Positions 1-9,333 of a stretch of 64,000 nt of DNA are shown piece by piece (position 1 is the stretch's first letter; every line of letters begins with the position of its first letter). Location: assembly GCF_031769195.1 (NCBI RefSeq), contig NZ_JAVHNP010000005.1:248001-312000 (forward strand). Reading direction: 5' to 3'. Source of the stretch: Vreelandella sp031769195 (GTDB taxonomy: Bacteria; Pseudomonadota; Gammaproteobacteria; Pseudomonadales; Halomonadaceae). The notes beneath the pieces are model-generated. The model was not told the DNA's origin. It searched no databases and saw only the letters and a list, made by a program, of their open reading frames with translations. The translations under genes were made by a program, and so were the position numbers.

Positions 1-1726
1 GTTGCCAACTCCATACCGCTGCCTGCTTGGCGGTAATGTCCAGACGCTCGGCATCCGGCAGTGCGTAGACCACTTGCACCTCACTAGCGCTTTCCGCCGT
101 TTCAATAAAGAGAACGGGGACTTCAAAACACTGCACCAAGGTATCGACACCCACTTTGGCGGCACTGGCACTGTCGGTGGCAATTGAGAGCTGCTCGGCG
201 TAGCGCAGCAAAAGTTGTGTCTGATCGCGGCTAGACCGCAGTGCAACTAAGCGCTGGCGTCCACGTCCCGCTAATTGCCCCACCACTAGCGCTACCAAAA
301 AGAAGAATACCACCGTCAACAGCTGCCCCCGCTCCACCATGGCAAAGGTCAAACGTGGCTCTGTAAAGAAGAAGTTAAAGATCAAAAAACCCGCAACGGC
401 ACTGAACATCGCCATTGCGGTGCCCGCCCAGACAGCGCTGAAAAGCACGGCGGCTAAAAATACCAGCGACAGATTGGCAAGCTCCAGCCAGGGCTCTAAC
501 AGGTGGGCGATTCCCAATGAGGCCATCACCGCCAAGCTGGTAGCGAGTAGTTGAGGTGGACGCACTCTCCAGCCAGGCTGCCGTTTATGCATACCTTGCT
601 TCACGCTGCTCTGAGCCACTACCACGATATCAAAGACATCGGTATGCGCGATCAAGCGTTGGGCAAGCGGCCGCGACCACGGCCACCAGCGGCGCTTGCC
701 GTCGCGGCCCACCATAATCGTAGTGGCATTAATCGAGCGGGCATAGTTGAGCACTTCACCTAACTGGCTATGCCCCTGCAAGCGAAGTGAATCGCCTCCC
801 AGCCGGGTCACTAGGCTAAATATCTTCTCAATCGTAAGCTGCTGCTCCGGCGAGGCAACACCTTTATCCACATAGACCGCCCGCCATACGGCCAAACGCC
901 TCTCGGCCATTCGATGGGCTGCACGCACGAGGGACACATCGTCTTCACTACCGGCAACAATCACCAACAGATGGGGCCTTACCGGCCAAGGGCCTGCCCT
1001 ACCGCTGGCATCCATGGCTACTTTTACATCGGCATCTACCCGCTCTGCCATGGTCTGAATCGCCAGCTCGCGCAGCGCGTTAAGGTTCGACTCGTTAAAG
1101 TAGCCCTCCATGGCGGCGCGTGCCTGCTCAGGGATATACACCTTGCCGCGTCTTAAGCGTTCGAGCAGCTCCTCAGGGGTTAAGTCCACGAGCGATACAT
1201 CCCGGGCGCGCTCTAGCAGTGCATCGGGAACGGTTTCGCGCATGCGAATGCCGGTAATCCGGGCAACATCGTCGTTGAGGCTTTCCAAATGCTGGACATT
1301 CACCGTTGTCCAGACATCGATCCCCGCATCCAGCAACTCTTCTATATCCTGATAACGCCGTGGATGTCGGCTGCCAGGGATATTGCGATGGGCTAACTCG
1401 TCTACCAGCAGAATGGTGGGCTTCCGCTCTAGGGCCGCATCGATATCGAATTCATAAAACGTTCGGCCATGGTGCTGTAAAGGCGCTAGTGGAATACGTG
1501 ACAGCCCATCACAGAGAGCTTCGGTGTCGGCGCGGCCGTGGGACTCCACCACGCCAATTACGATATCGTCACCCTCCTCTGCCCGCTCCCGGGCCGTGCG
1601 TAGCATGGTGTAGGTTTTGCCAACGCCAGGGGCGGCTCCCAAAAATACACGCAAACAGCCGCGCGCCTCTCGGCGCGCGGCTTTTAGCAATGCATTGGGA
1701 TCGGGTCGCTGATCCGCTGAATACAT
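1..1726 (-). CDS. kdpD: Sensor histidine kinase KdpD, N-terminal 575 residues (partial)
   Basis: Membrane sensor kinase that with KdpE controls the Kdp high-affinity potassium ATPase. The frame opens at an ATG 4 bp after the kdpC stop and runs without a stop to the window edge. Seen: a Walker-A-like GAAPGVGKT at residues 30-38 of the KdpD N-terminal domain, a universal-stress-like region, then a hydrophobic block at roughly residues 395-490 expected to hold four membrane helices, then the start of a GAF-like domain containing ITAKQAAVWSW. Family members are about 890 residues, so the HisKA and ATPase domains lie beyond the left edge, as kdpE probably does. The close spacing after kdpC suggests translation as the last visible gene of a kdpFABCD operon. 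Identity is firm; the missing part cannot be judged. Confidence 0.95.
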   Translation of the reverse strand, partial: MYSADQRPDPNALLKAARREARGCLRVFLGAAPGVGKTYTMLRTARERAEEGDDIVIGVVESHGRADTEALCDGLSRIPLAPLQHHGRTFYEFDIDAALERKPTILLVDELAHRNIPGSRHPRRYQDIEELLDAGIDVWTTVNVQHLESLNDDVARITGIRMRETVPDALLERARDVSLVDLTPEELLERLRRGKVYIPEQARAAMEGYFNESNLNALRELAIQTMAERVDADVKVAMDASGRAGPWPVRPHLLVIVAGSEDDVSLVRAAHRMAERRLAVWRAVYVDKGVASPEQQLTIEKIFSLVTRLGGDSLRLQGHSQLGEVLNYARSINATTIMVGRDGKRRWWPWSRPLAQRLIAHTDVFDIVVVAQSSVKQGMHKRQPGWRVRPPQLLATSLAVMASLGIAHLLEPWLELANLSLVFLAAVLFSAVWAGTAMAMFSAVAGFLIFNFFFTEPRLTFAMVERGQLLTVVFFFLVALVVGQLAGRGRQRLVALRSSRDQTQLLLRYAEQLSIATDSASAAKVGVDTLVQCFEVPVLFIETAESASEVQVVYALPDAERLDITAKQAAVWSWQ

Positions 1727-1730
1727 TTAG

Positions 1731-2393
1731 CTACTCCACAGGGGTGACAGACGACGTGGTGGCGACGGGAAAACGCTCATCCAAACTCACATTCAATCGC
1801 AATACGTTGACCACTGGCGATCCCAGCCAGCCCGTGTTTTCAAGCGCTTGGTCGATTAGTTCAGTGACGCTAGCTTCGTCGATTTCACGCGCCTGCGCTA
1901 CCCTTGCGACCTGTAATTCAGCGGCTGGTAACGAGATATGTGGGTCAACCCCGGAACCCGATGCAGTGATCAGATCAACCGGGATTTGATCGACACTGAC
2001 GCCTTCCCGCTGGGCAATCGCTTGGGCATCGGCTTGGGCACGCTCACGAAGCGCCTCATTGCTAGGCGCCAGGTTAGAGCCCGATACTCCGCCCGCATCG
2101 TTACCCGCCGCTGACGGGCGACCGATAAAGTATTCATCGCTAACAAAGGTTTGCGACACCAGGCTTGACCCTACCACCCGACCATCGGCGTCACGAACCA
2201 AGCTGCCTTGCGCCTGCTCAGGAAACAACCAGCCACCGACCGTTGTCGTCGCTAAGGGGTACACCAGCCCAAGCAGAACGGCCATCACCACCATAAAGCG
2301 CAGCGCACTGCTCCATGTGGCTTTTGCCTCAAACGTTGGTGCCTGCTGTTCTTCGTCATTACTCGCCGTGGGATCTTTAATACCTATATTCAT
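1731..2393 (-). CDS. kdpC: Potassium-transporting ATPase subunit KdpC
   Basis: Accessory subunit of the KdpFABC potassium pump, thought to stabilise the complex and help ATP binding. The 220-residue protein has one N-terminal membrane helix (about residues 30-52) followed by a periplasmic domain with the family motif DPHISLPAAELQVARVA. The start is placed at the ATG at 2393 because AGGAG lies 7 nt upstream and overlaps the kdpB stop codon; an in-frame start 27 bp further upstream has no such site and would overlap kdpB. Family length is about 190 residues, so the charged N-terminus here is slightly extended. Confidence 0.95.
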   Translation of the reverse strand: MNIGIKDPTASNDEEQQAPTFEAKATWSSALRFMVVMAVLLGLVYPLATTTVGGWLFPEQAQGSLVRDADGRVVGSSLVSQTFVSDEYFIGRPSAAGNDAGGVSGSNLAPSNEALRERAQADAQAIAQREGVSVDQIPVDLITASGSGVDPHISLPAAELQVARVAQAREIDEASVTELIDQALENTGWLGSPVVNVLRLNVSLDERFPVATTSSVTPVE

Positions 2394-2403
2394 GACGCTT
2401 CTC

Positions 2404-4440
2404 CTAGATAAACAGCGCAATCAGCATGTCGAGCAGCTTGATGGCAGGGAACGGTAGCAGCAGACCACCAAGACCGTAGATCAGCAGGTTGCGGCGCAAT
2501 AGTACCGTCGCCGATGCGGCTTTTACGGACACGCCACGTAGCGCAAAGGGAATCAGTCCGGGAATAATCAACGCATTGAACAGCACGGCTGCCAGCACCG
2601 CTGTGGTGGGCGAATGGAGGTTCATTACATCCAGTACGCCCAGCGCCGGGAAACTTGCCGCAAAGAGCGCCGGTAGAATCACGAAGTACTTAGCGACATC
2701 GTTCGCCAAAGAGAATGTGGTCAGTGCGCCTCGGGTCACCAGCAGCTGTTTACCAATTTCCACCGCGCTGATTAGCTTGCCGGGGTCAGAGTCCAGATCG
2801 ACCATATTGGCCGCTTCGCGGGCGGCTTGGGTGCCGGAATTCATGGCCAGACCAAGGTCAGCCTGGGCCAGCGCCGGAGCATCATTGGTACCGTCACCCA
2901 CCATGGCCACCAGACGACCACTGGCCTGCTCTTCGCGAATCAGCGCCAGCTTACGCTCAGGCGTGGCTTCGGCGATGTAGTCGTCGACACCGGCCGTGGC
3001 GGCTATGGCCGAAGCGGTAATCGGGTTGTCACCAGTGATCATCACGGTTTTGATGCCCATAGCGCGCAGCTCGGCAAACTTCTCCGCGATGCCGCTTTTG
3101 ATCACGTCAGACAGCGCTACCACACCCAGAATCTGATGGTTTTCCGCAACTGCAATGGGGGTGGCACCATCCCGAGATATGCGCTCAATGACCTGGTGAT
3201 AGTCGCTGGGAATAACGCCGCCCTGCGCCTTTATCCACTCGGCGATGGCATTGGGGGCACCTTTACGTAGCTTTTTACCGCTGGTTAGATCCACCCCTGA
3301 AAGCCGGGTTTCAGCACTGAAGGCTTCAAAGGTAGCGCCATCCGCTTCTTCGCTAAGCTGGGCATCTATACCCTGCTCGATGGCCAGCATCACAATAGAG
3401 CGGCCTTCAGGCGTAGGGTCTTCCAGAGAGGTTAAAAACGCTACATCGCGTACCCGTTGACGCGGCAACTGCTGGCAGGGGGCGAACTCCGTCGCGCGGC
3501 GGTCGCCCAGAGTAATCGTGCCGGTTTTATCCAGCAACAGCGTGTCGATGCTACCGGCGATCTCTACTGCCTTGCCTGATTTGGCGACCAGATTGGCACG
3601 CATCGCGCGCTCCATACCGGCAATGCCTATGGCAGGCAAAAGACCGCCAATGGTGGTGGGAATCAAGCACACGAGTAGCGCTACCAGCATGACCGTCGAG
3701 GTTTCTACCCCAACGAAAGCGGCCATGGGCACTAGCGTCACCACCACGATCAGGAATACCAGGGTCAGCATCGCTAGCAGCACCGAAAGCGCCAGCTCAG
3801 AAGGCGTTTTCTGACGGCTAGCCCCCTCTACCAAGGCAATCATACGATCCAGCAGGGACTCACCGGGATTGGCGCTGACTTCAATAATCAGCTGATCCGA
3901 GAGCACTTTGGTGCCCGCACTGACGCCGCTGTTATCGGTGCCCGCTTCACGCAGCACCGGCGCGGACTCACCGGTTACCGCCGACTCGTTGATAGACGCC
4001 GCACCCTCGACGATATCGCCATCTGCCGGAATCAGCTCACCTGCCACCACTTTCACTCGGTCGCCTTTACGCAGTGAGTCGGCGGTCACGGCGCTGGTGG
4101 TGCCGTCAGCGTTTAGCTTAGCCGCCTTGAGCTCCCCTTTGGTTTTGCGCAGCGCGCCAGCATGGGCCTTACCCCGGGACTCCGCCAGTGACTCCGCACC
4201 GGTGGCAAACAGCACGGTGGCAAGCAGCAGTAGCGCAATGGAGAGCGCAAAGCCGCCGTTTTCGCCCTGGGCGAAAGCAATCGGCGTTAGCCCGAAACAC
4301 ACCACGGTACCAATGGCGACCACCGCCATAACCGGGTTGCGCGCCAGTAGATGGGGCGCAAGCCCTTTCAACGCGCCGGTGACAACTTGGCCAATAGGCA
4401 GCGAACGACGCGGCTGTTTAGCAAGCTCTGTATGTGACAT
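2404..4440 (-). CDS. kdpB: Potassium-transporting P-type ATPase subunit KdpB
   Basis: Catalytic P-type ATPase subunit driving potassium uptake through KdpA at micromolar external potassium. The 678-residue length matches the family (about 680). Seen: the actuator motif VTGESAPVL, the phosphorylation motif DKTGTITLGDRRA, the hinge motif MVGDGTNDAPALAQADLG, and several hydrophobic segments before and after the cytoplasmic domains. The start at 4440 has AGGAG 7 nt upstream; a longer in-frame start would run into kdpA. It sits between kdpA and kdpC with gaps of about 10 bp, as in other kdp operons. Confidence 0.97.
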   Translation of the reverse strand: MSHTELAKQPRRSLPIGQVVTGALKGLAPHLLARNPVMAVVAIGTVVCFGLTPIAFAQGENGGFALSIALLLLATVLFATGAESLAESRGKAHAGALRKTKGELKAAKLNADGTTSAVTADSLRKGDRVKVVAGELIPADGDIVEGAASINESAVTGESAPVLREAGTDNSGVSAGTKVLSDQLIIEVSANPGESLLDRMIALVEGASRQKTPSELALSVLLAMLTLVFLIVVVTLVPMAAFVGVETSTVMLVALLVCLIPTTIGGLLPAIGIAGMERAMRANLVAKSGKAVEIAGSIDTLLLDKTGTITLGDRRATEFAPCQQLPRQRVRDVAFLTSLEDPTPEGRSIVMLAIEQGIDAQLSEEADGATFEAFSAETRLSGVDLTSGKKLRKGAPNAIAEWIKAQGGVIPSDYHQVIERISRDGATPIAVAENHQILGVVALSDVIKSGIAEKFAELRAMGIKTVMITGDNPITASAIAATAGVDDYIAEATPERKLALIREEQASGRLVAMVGDGTNDAPALAQADLGLAMNSGTQAAREAANMVDLDSDPGKLISAVEIGKQLLVTRGALTTFSLANDVAKYFVILPALFAASFPALGVLDVMNLHSPTTAVLAAVLFNALIIPGLIPFALRGVSVKAASATVLLRRNLLIYGLGGLLLPFPAIKLLDMLIALFI

Positions 4441-4450
4441 CTCTTTTCTC

Positions 4451-6142
4451 CTAGAAGCCTTGCACGACGGATTCTGCAATCGGGCCAAGCACTAACGCCG
4501 GTAAGAAGCCAAGCAGGTTAACAATCACAATCACCCCTGCGGTTAAGCCCATAAAGGCGGGGCTATCCATGGGGAGGGTTCCACGACCGGCCGGTGCCGT
4601 GCGCTTAGCGGCCAACCAACCGGCCACCGCTAATGGCACTAGCATGGGTAAGAAGCGGCCAATCAATAGGGCGACCACGCAGGCGAGATTCCACCAGGGC
4701 GTGTCATCACCAAGCCCTTCAAAACCAGAGCCGTTATTGGCAAACGCGGAAGTAAATTCGTAAAGCACTTGTGATAAGCCATGGAAACCGGGGTTTGAGT
4801 TAGCGGCTGCGCCAGGCATCGCAACGGTCAGCGCACTCAACCCCAGGATGACCAGCGGCTGAGCCAGAATCGCCAGTGAAATCCAGCGCATTTCGCGGGT
4901 TTCTAACGGTTTGCCAAAAAGCTCGGGCGACCTACCTACCATCAGTGAGCCAACAAAGGCCGCCAACATCAGGTAGAGGAAGAAGCCAATCAGTCCGACG
5001 CCCACGCCACCGAAGGTCACGTTCACAAACATATCCATCAGCAGCATCATGCCGCCCATGGGGTTGAAGCTATCGTGCATGGCGTTGACTGACCCGTTGG
5101 AGGTTTGTGTTGTCCAGCTGCCCCAAAGAGCAGAAAGGTCAGTGCCAAAACGCAGCTCCTTGCCTTCTAGGTTGGCACCCGGCTGGGAGAGTTCGACCAG
5201 GGCAGCATTGGGCATGCGTTCCGAATAGACCACCACCGAGGTAGAAATCAGAGAGAACGCGATCATCACGGCACCAATGCCCGTCATTAGTCGGCGTCGA
5301 CCGCTGAGCAGAGCAATCGCGATAAGCAGTGCTACGGGAATAAGCGTGAGTGAAGCGGTTTCGATAACGTTCGCCAGCGGCGTGGGGTTCTCAAGGGGTA
5401 CGGTAGAGTTGGGTCCATACCAACCACCTCCGTTGGTACCCAGCTGCTTGATCGCCACCATGGACGCCACCGGGCCTAAGGGAATCGACTGCACTTCCTC
5501 CACCTGGGGATCCAGCATCTCTACCTGGTGGGCGGCCTGATAGCTGGCCGGTACGCCCTGCCAGGTCAGCAGCAGTGCGACAACCGCTGCCAGTGGCAAC
5601 ATAACCCGTACCACGGTGCGGGTAAGGTCGTGGTAGTAGTTGCCAACGCCGTTTAATACTTTGGCAGGCTTAGCGACTAACAAAGTGCGCGCAATCGCGA
5701 CCAACACTGCGAGCCCCGTGGCGGGGGTTAAGAACTGCAGTGTGACAATCGCAAAGGTTTGGCTTAAGTGCGAAAGCTGCGCTTGGCCAGAGTAGTGCTG
5801 CTGGTTAGTGTTGGTAGCAAAGGACACCGCTGTATGCAGCGCCGTGTCCCACGGCATGCCGGGGATGCCGTCCGGGTTTAGTGGCAGTAGGCCCTGGCAC
5901 ATAAAGACCAGCCAAGCCAGCAGTATCAAGCCCACATGCAGCTTAAGGATGGCTAACGCGTACACTTGCCACGTCATGGCGTGTTGACTGTTAACGCCCG
6001 CCAACCGGTAGATAGGCTTTTCAATCATGCCAAACAGCGTATCGAGCCGGTTAGTCTGTGTGCTTAATGCAAAAGCAATATAGATCCCCAAGGGCACACT
6101 AAGCAGAGCCACTAAGGCGTAAATAGCGATCATATCGTTCAT
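4451..6142 (-). CDS. kdpA: Potassium-transporting ATPase subunit KdpA
   Basis: Potassium-selective channel-like subunit of KdpFABC in the inner membrane. The 563-residue protein is strongly hydrophobic throughout, as expected for about ten membrane helices, and carries the selectivity-filter signatures TNTNQQHYSG, TNGGGWYGPNS, VTFGGVGVGLIG and FANNGSGFEG. Length matches the family (about 557). The start at 6142 has AGGAG 7 nt upstream, and that ribosome-binding site overlaps the kdpF stop codon, which suggests translational coupling. Confidence 0.97.
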   Translation of the reverse strand: MNDMIAIYALVALLSVPLGIYIAFALSTQTNRLDTLFGMIEKPIYRLAGVNSQHAMTWQVYALAILKLHVGLILLAWLVFMCQGLLPLNPDGIPGMPWDTALHTAVSFATNTNQQHYSGQAQLSHLSQTFAIVTLQFLTPATGLAVLVAIARTLLVAKPAKVLNGVGNYYHDLTRTVVRVMLPLAAVVALLLTWQGVPASYQAAHQVEMLDPQVEEVQSIPLGPVASMVAIKQLGTNGGGWYGPNSTVPLENPTPLANVIETASLTLIPVALLIAIALLSGRRRLMTGIGAVMIAFSLISTSVVVYSERMPNAALVELSQPGANLEGKELRFGTDLSALWGSWTTQTSNGSVNAMHDSFNPMGGMMLLMDMFVNVTFGGVGVGLIGFFLYLMLAAFVGSLMVGRSPELFGKPLETREMRWISLAILAQPLVILGLSALTVAMPGAAANSNPGFHGLSQVLYEFTSAFANNGSGFEGLGDDTPWWNLACVVALLIGRFLPMLVPLAVAGWLAAKRTAPAGRGTLPMDSPAFMGLTAGVIVIVNLLGFLPALVLGPIAESVVQGF

Positions 6143-6151
6143 GACGATCTC

Positions 6152-6232
6152 CTAAAAACGCTCGGGACAGATGAGCGCGTAAAACAGATACGCCGCTGTG
6201 CCGGTCGCGATAATTAGCAATGCAATATTCAT
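6152..6232 (-). CDS. kdpF: Small potassium-ATPase subunit KdpF (26 aa)
   Basis: A 26-residue single-helix peptide, MNIALLIIATGTAAYLFYAL followed by ICPERF, read directly from the minus strand. KdpF is a small lipid-like stabilising subunit of the Kdp pump, and the final (P)ERF resembles known KdpF tails. An AGGAGG lies 8 nt before the ATG, and the stop codon is part of the kdpA ribosome-binding site. It is the first gene of the operon. Confidence 0.9.
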   Translation of the reverse strand: MNIALLIIATGTAAYLFYALICPERF

Positions 6233-6438
6233 GGAAGTGCCTCCTTTGATTGGCACCCTGAGCTTAGAGATTGCAGGCGTAAAAATTCGATGGCGTTTAA
6301 GGCATTAGCCGTCAAAAACGCGTAAAAAAAGCCCTTTCCGCCGGGCAAAAGCAGAACTGAGCCTACATACACTCGACAGCTTCCCCTTAGATAGGTGAGT
6401 ATCTGTATTCATATGTCGCCGGAGTGACCTAACTACCC
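6233..6438. promoter_or_regulatory. Divergent kdpF / trkA control region
   Basis: The 206-bp spacer between kdpF (leftward) and trkA (rightward) must hold both promoters. It is AT-rich near 6275-6330. A run of seven A residues (6324-6330) beside a short GCCC/GGGC inverted repeat (6331-6346) would read on the minus strand as a very weak terminator or leader hairpin. I could not identify a convincing KdpE box or a consensus sigma-70 promoter by eye. Confidence 0.5.
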
Positions 6439-7812
6439 ATGAAAATTATCATTCTTGGCGCAGGCCAAGTGGGTGCCACGCTTGCCGAGCACCTTGCCCG
6501 CGAGGAGAACGACATCACCGTCGTCGATACCGACGGCGCAAAACTGCGTGAACTGCACACCAAGCTGGATATCCGCACGGTGACCGGCGCAGGCTCCTAC
6601 CCCATTGTGCTGCGCCAAGCCGGCTGCGAAGACGCCGACATGCTGATTGCGGTGACCAACACCGACGAGATCAATATGATCGCTTGTCAGGTCGCCCATA
6701 CGCTGTTTCGCACCCCGACCAAAATCGCCCGCGTGCGCTCCACCGCCTACCTGACCCGCAAGGGGCTGTTTGCCCACGAAGCCATTCCCATCGACGTCCT
6801 GATCAGCCCAGAACAAGTGGTGACGGATCACGTGCGCCGCTTGATTGAGCACCCCGGTGCGCTACAGGTGCTGGAATTTGCCGGTGGCCTGGTGCAGCTC
6901 GTGGCGGTCAAAGCCTTTTACGGCGGCCCGCTGGTGGGCCAGGATTTAGCCTTTTTGGGCAAACATATGCCCAACGTGGAAACCCGTGTGGCGGCGATTT
7001 ATCGCCGTAACCGGCCGATCATTCCCCGTGGCGACACGGTGATTGAAGCCGACGACGAGGTGTTTTTCCTCGCCGCCCGGCGGGATATCCGCGCGGTGAT
7101 GAGCGAGCTGCGCAAGGTCGAGCGCGACTTCCGCCGGGTGGTGATTGCCGGGGGTGGCAATATCGGTGAACGGCTGGCGGAACACTTGGAACACAGTCAT
7201 CAGGTCAAGATTATCGAGCACAGCCTGGAGCGCTGCACCATGCTCTCGGAACGGCTGGACCGCACCGTGGTGCTGCACGGCAGCGCCACCAGCAAACGGT
7301 TGTTAGAAGAAGAGAATATCGAGGATTGCGATATCTTCTGTGCGCTCACCAACGACGACGAGGTGAATATCATGTCGTCGCTGCTGGCGAAGCGGCTGGG
7401 GGCCAAAAAAGTCCTCACGCTGATCAACAACGCCGCCTACGTGGATTTGGTGCAGGGTGGCGATATCGATATTGCCATTTCCCCTCAGCAGGCCACCATT
7501 GGCAGCCTGCTCACCCACGTTCGCCGGGGCGATATTGTCAACGTGCACTCCCTGCGCCGGGGGGCGGCAGAAGCCATTGAGGCCATCGCCCACGGCGATA
7601 AGCAGTCATCGAAAGTAGTGGGTCGTACCATCGATGAGATTGATCTACCGGAAGGCACCACCATCGGTGCCCTTGTGCGGGGCAAAGAGGTGATGATTGC
7701 CCACGGCGATGTGCGGGTAGAGAGCGGCGACCACCTGATTCTGTTTGTGATCGATAAGCGCCGCATCCGCGATGTAGAGCGCCTGTTCCAAGTGGGCTTA
7801 ACGTTTTTCTAA
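6439..7812 (+). CDS. trkA: Trk system potassium uptake regulatory protein TrkA
   Basis: Cytosolic NAD(H)-binding gating subunit of the TrkH/TrkG/TrkI potassium channels. The 457-residue protein shows the tandem RCK architecture: a first Rossmann motif GAGQVGATLAEHL from residue 7, a first TrkA-C domain, a second Rossmann motif GGGNIGERLAEHL from about residue 239, and a second TrkA-C domain near the C-terminus. The length matches E. coli TrkA (458). Here it lies divergent from kdp, whereas in many gammaproteobacteria trkA follows rsmB; no rsmB is present in the window. The membrane subunit is not in this window. Confidence 0.95.
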   Translation: MKIIILGAGQVGATLAEHLAREENDITVVDTDGAKLRELHTKLDIRTVTGAGSYPIVLRQAGCEDADMLIAVTNTDEINMIACQVAHTLFRTPTKIARVRSTAYLTRKGLFAHEAIPIDVLISPEQVVTDHVRRLIEHPGALQVLEFAGGLVQLVAVKAFYGGPLVGQDLAFLGKHMPNVETRVAAIYRRNRPIIPRGDTVIEADDEVFFLAARRDIRAVMSELRKVERDFRRVVIAGGGNIGERLAEHLEHSHQVKIIEHSLERCTMLSERLDRTVVLHGSATSKRLLEEENIEDCDIFCALTNDDEVNIMSSLLAKRLGAKKVLTLINNAAYVDLVQGGDIDIAISPQQATIGSLLTHVRRGDIVNVHSLRRGAAEAIEAIAHGDKQSSKVVGRTIDEIDLPEGTTIGALVRGKEVMIAHGDVRVESGDHLILFVIDKRRIRDVERLFQVGLTFF

Positions 7813-7814
7813 CA

Positions 7815-7837
7815 GGCGCCACCGCCACGGTGGCGCC
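7815..7837. terminator. Hairpin between trkA and the anti-sigma gene
   Basis: A perfect 10-bp inverted repeat (GGCGCCACCG / CGGTGGCGCC) with a 3-nt loop starts just after the trkA stop and lies between two convergent genes. There is no good T-run on either side, so it may work as a weak bidirectional terminator or as mRNA end protection. Confidence 0.55.
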
Positions 7838-7850
7838 CGCAACTTCTGTG

Positions 7851-8588
7851 CTAAATCTCCACCGCGCGACCGATGAACTCAATGGGGCCCGTCGGCAGCC
7901 CGGTGGGTGAACCAGCGTCATCTTCCAGCGTCAGCTCAAAGAGCTGGTTATCTTCAAGCGGCGGCAACTGATCTAAACGCAGGCGCAGCGGCTGCCCTGG
8001 CTCCACCAATCCCAACGAGACAGGCGCTTGCCAATCATCGGCTTTGGTCCAGAACTCCAGCGCCTTGCCTTCCGGCACTTCAAAGGTGCCTAGCGGAATG
8101 AGCTGAATTTCTTGGCGGTTGGCGGCTTGAACTACCCAACCTGCTGACTGAGTTTGCGGCGCCAGTAGCACCACCATGTACTCAGGCGTTGCAGGCGTAT
8201 TCGTTACGTTGGTGAGCATCACGCCCATGGCCAGCGCAGCGGCTAAGCCCGCCCCTGCCACTCCTCGCCAAAACGGCAGGCTCTGCCCAAGTCGGCGACG
8301 CGCCACCTTTGGTCTGGGGGCGCTCGCAGGCGCAGAGGCCGAAGAACGAGCCGCCGTTGCCTTGAGGCTACGTTCAATACGTGGCCACAAATAGTCAGAG
8401 GGAGGCAGCGGGTCCGTCATCGCGGTATAGGGCAAAAAGCGCTCTTCCCAAGCGGCCACCGCTTTTTGTAGCTCGGGGTCGTTGGCTAAACGCGCCTCAA
8501 AGGCCTCACGCTCAGCGATGGGCAACGTGCCCAGCACGTACTCCCCTGCTAACACATGAAGATCATCGGGTTCGTTAGGACGGGTCAT
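7851..8588 (-). CDS. RskA-family anti-sigma factor
   Basis: Predicted membrane-bound anti-sigma factor that holds the adjacent ECF sigma factor inactive. The 245-residue protein has an N-terminal zinc-less anti-sigma domain (motif LAGEYVLGTLPIAEREAFEARL), a linker rich in Ala/Ser/Pro, one membrane helix near residues 108-130 (FWRGVAGAGLAAALAMGVML) and a C-terminal RskA domain with the motif GKALEFWTKADD. The start is taken at 8588, where the ATG overlaps the sigma stop in an ATGA arrangement and GGAG lies 8 nt upstream; a GTG three codons earlier is the alternative. The inducing signal cannot be read from the sequence. Confidence 0.88.
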   Translation of the reverse strand: MTRPNEPDDLHVLAGEYVLGTLPIAEREAFEARLANDPELQKAVAAWEERFLPYTAMTDPLPPSDYLWPRIERSLKATAARSSASAPASAPRPKVARRRLGQSLPFWRGVAGAGLAAALAMGVMLTNVTNTPATPEYMVVLLAPQTQSAGWVVQAANRQEIQLIPLGTFEVPEGKALEFWTKADDWQAPVSLGLVEPGQPLRLRLDQLPPLEDNQLFELTLEDDAGSPTGLPTGPIEFIGRAVEI

Positions 8589-9208
8589 GCCATACACTCC
8601 CGTAAGCGAAGCAGGCTGCGCTTGATCCAGGCTTTCACTGTGCCCAGCGGCGCGCCCGTATGAGCCGCAATCTCTGCGTGACTCAAGCCATCCACATAAG
8701 CATGTAGCACACAGTTACGGCGTTCTGTTTCAAGTTGCTGCAAACACTCATCCATCCGCTGACCGGTTTGCCAATCAAAGGCATCCGCTACCCGCGACGC
8801 CTGTTGGAAGGTGTCGTCGTCATCGAGTTCGTGGGGGTCGTTAAGATCAACGCTGACTTCACGGTCTCGCCCGCGAATCGCATTTAGGGCCAAATGGCGA
8901 GCAATGCTAAAAATCCAGGTACGTGCAGCCCCTTTTTGGGGGTCGAAACTATCGGCGCGCTGCCATATATTTAGGCAGGCATCGTGGACAATATCTTCCG
9001 CCATGCCACGATCTTTCACGATCCGGTAAACAACGCCAAGCAGCTTAGCACCTTCATGCTGATAGAGCTGTTGCAAAGCCGCATGTTCGCCCCGCGCACA
9101 GCGGGCTAAGGCATCGGCATAATCGAATTCATGGGTGGGCTGTGAGCCGCGGCTCTCAGCGTTAATGGTTTTCACCTTACCTGTTTCAGACATATCGCTA
9201 TCAGACAC
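8585..9208 (-). CDS. ECF-type RNA polymerase sigma factor
   Basis: Extracytoplasmic-function sigma factor of the type paired with RskA anti-sigma proteins (SigK/ECF19-like). Seen: a sigma region 2 with AEDIVHDACLNIWQ and a following GAARTWIFSIARHLALNAIR, then a sigma region 4 ending in GAPLGTVKAWIKRSLLRLRE. Start choice is uncertain: the GTG at 9208 has AGGGAG 7 nt upstream (207 residues), while the ATG at 9262 would add 18 residues but has no clear ribosome-binding site. Translation is coupled to the anti-sigma gene by a 4-bp overlap. The DUF3455 gene just upstream on the same strand may be part of the transcript or a target. Confidence 0.92.
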   Translation of the reverse strand: MSDSDMSETGKVKTINAESRGSQPTHEFDYADALARCARGEHAALQQLYQHEGAKLLGVVYRIVKDRGMAEDIVHDACLNIWQRADSFDPQKGAARTWIFSIARHLALNAIRGRDREVSVDLNDPHELDDDDTFQQASRVADAFDWQTGQRMDECLQQLETERRNCVLHAYVDGLSHAEIAAHTGAPLGTVKAWIKRSLLRLRECMA

Positions 9209-9265
9209 ATCTTCGCTCCCTGGTAACGCGCCGATATCGGTCGCCGCACTGCCAGTTAGCATAAC

Positions 9266-9296
9266 GGCTAGGGAACCGGGATACGAGTCCCTAGCC
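9266..9296 (-). promoter_or_regulatory. Hairpin between the DUF3455 gene and the sigma factor gene
   Basis: Nine-base arms GGCTAGGGA (9266-9274) and TCCCTAGCC (9288-9296) form a perfect stem with a 13-nt loop. It lies between the DUF3455 stop and the sigma gene on the strand both use, without a T-run. It could be a partial terminator, a processing signal that separates expression of the exported protein from the sigma/anti-sigma pair, or part of the sigma promoter region. Confidence 0.5.
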
Positions 9297-9333
9297 TTAC
9301 TTCACTTAACAAATAGTGGTCTAAGACGGAGGC

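Noticed and set aside
6324..6346. Attenuator-like hairpin plus T-run in the kdp leader (minus strand)
   Set aside because: The stem is only GCCC/GGGC with an 8-nt loop; too weak to call.
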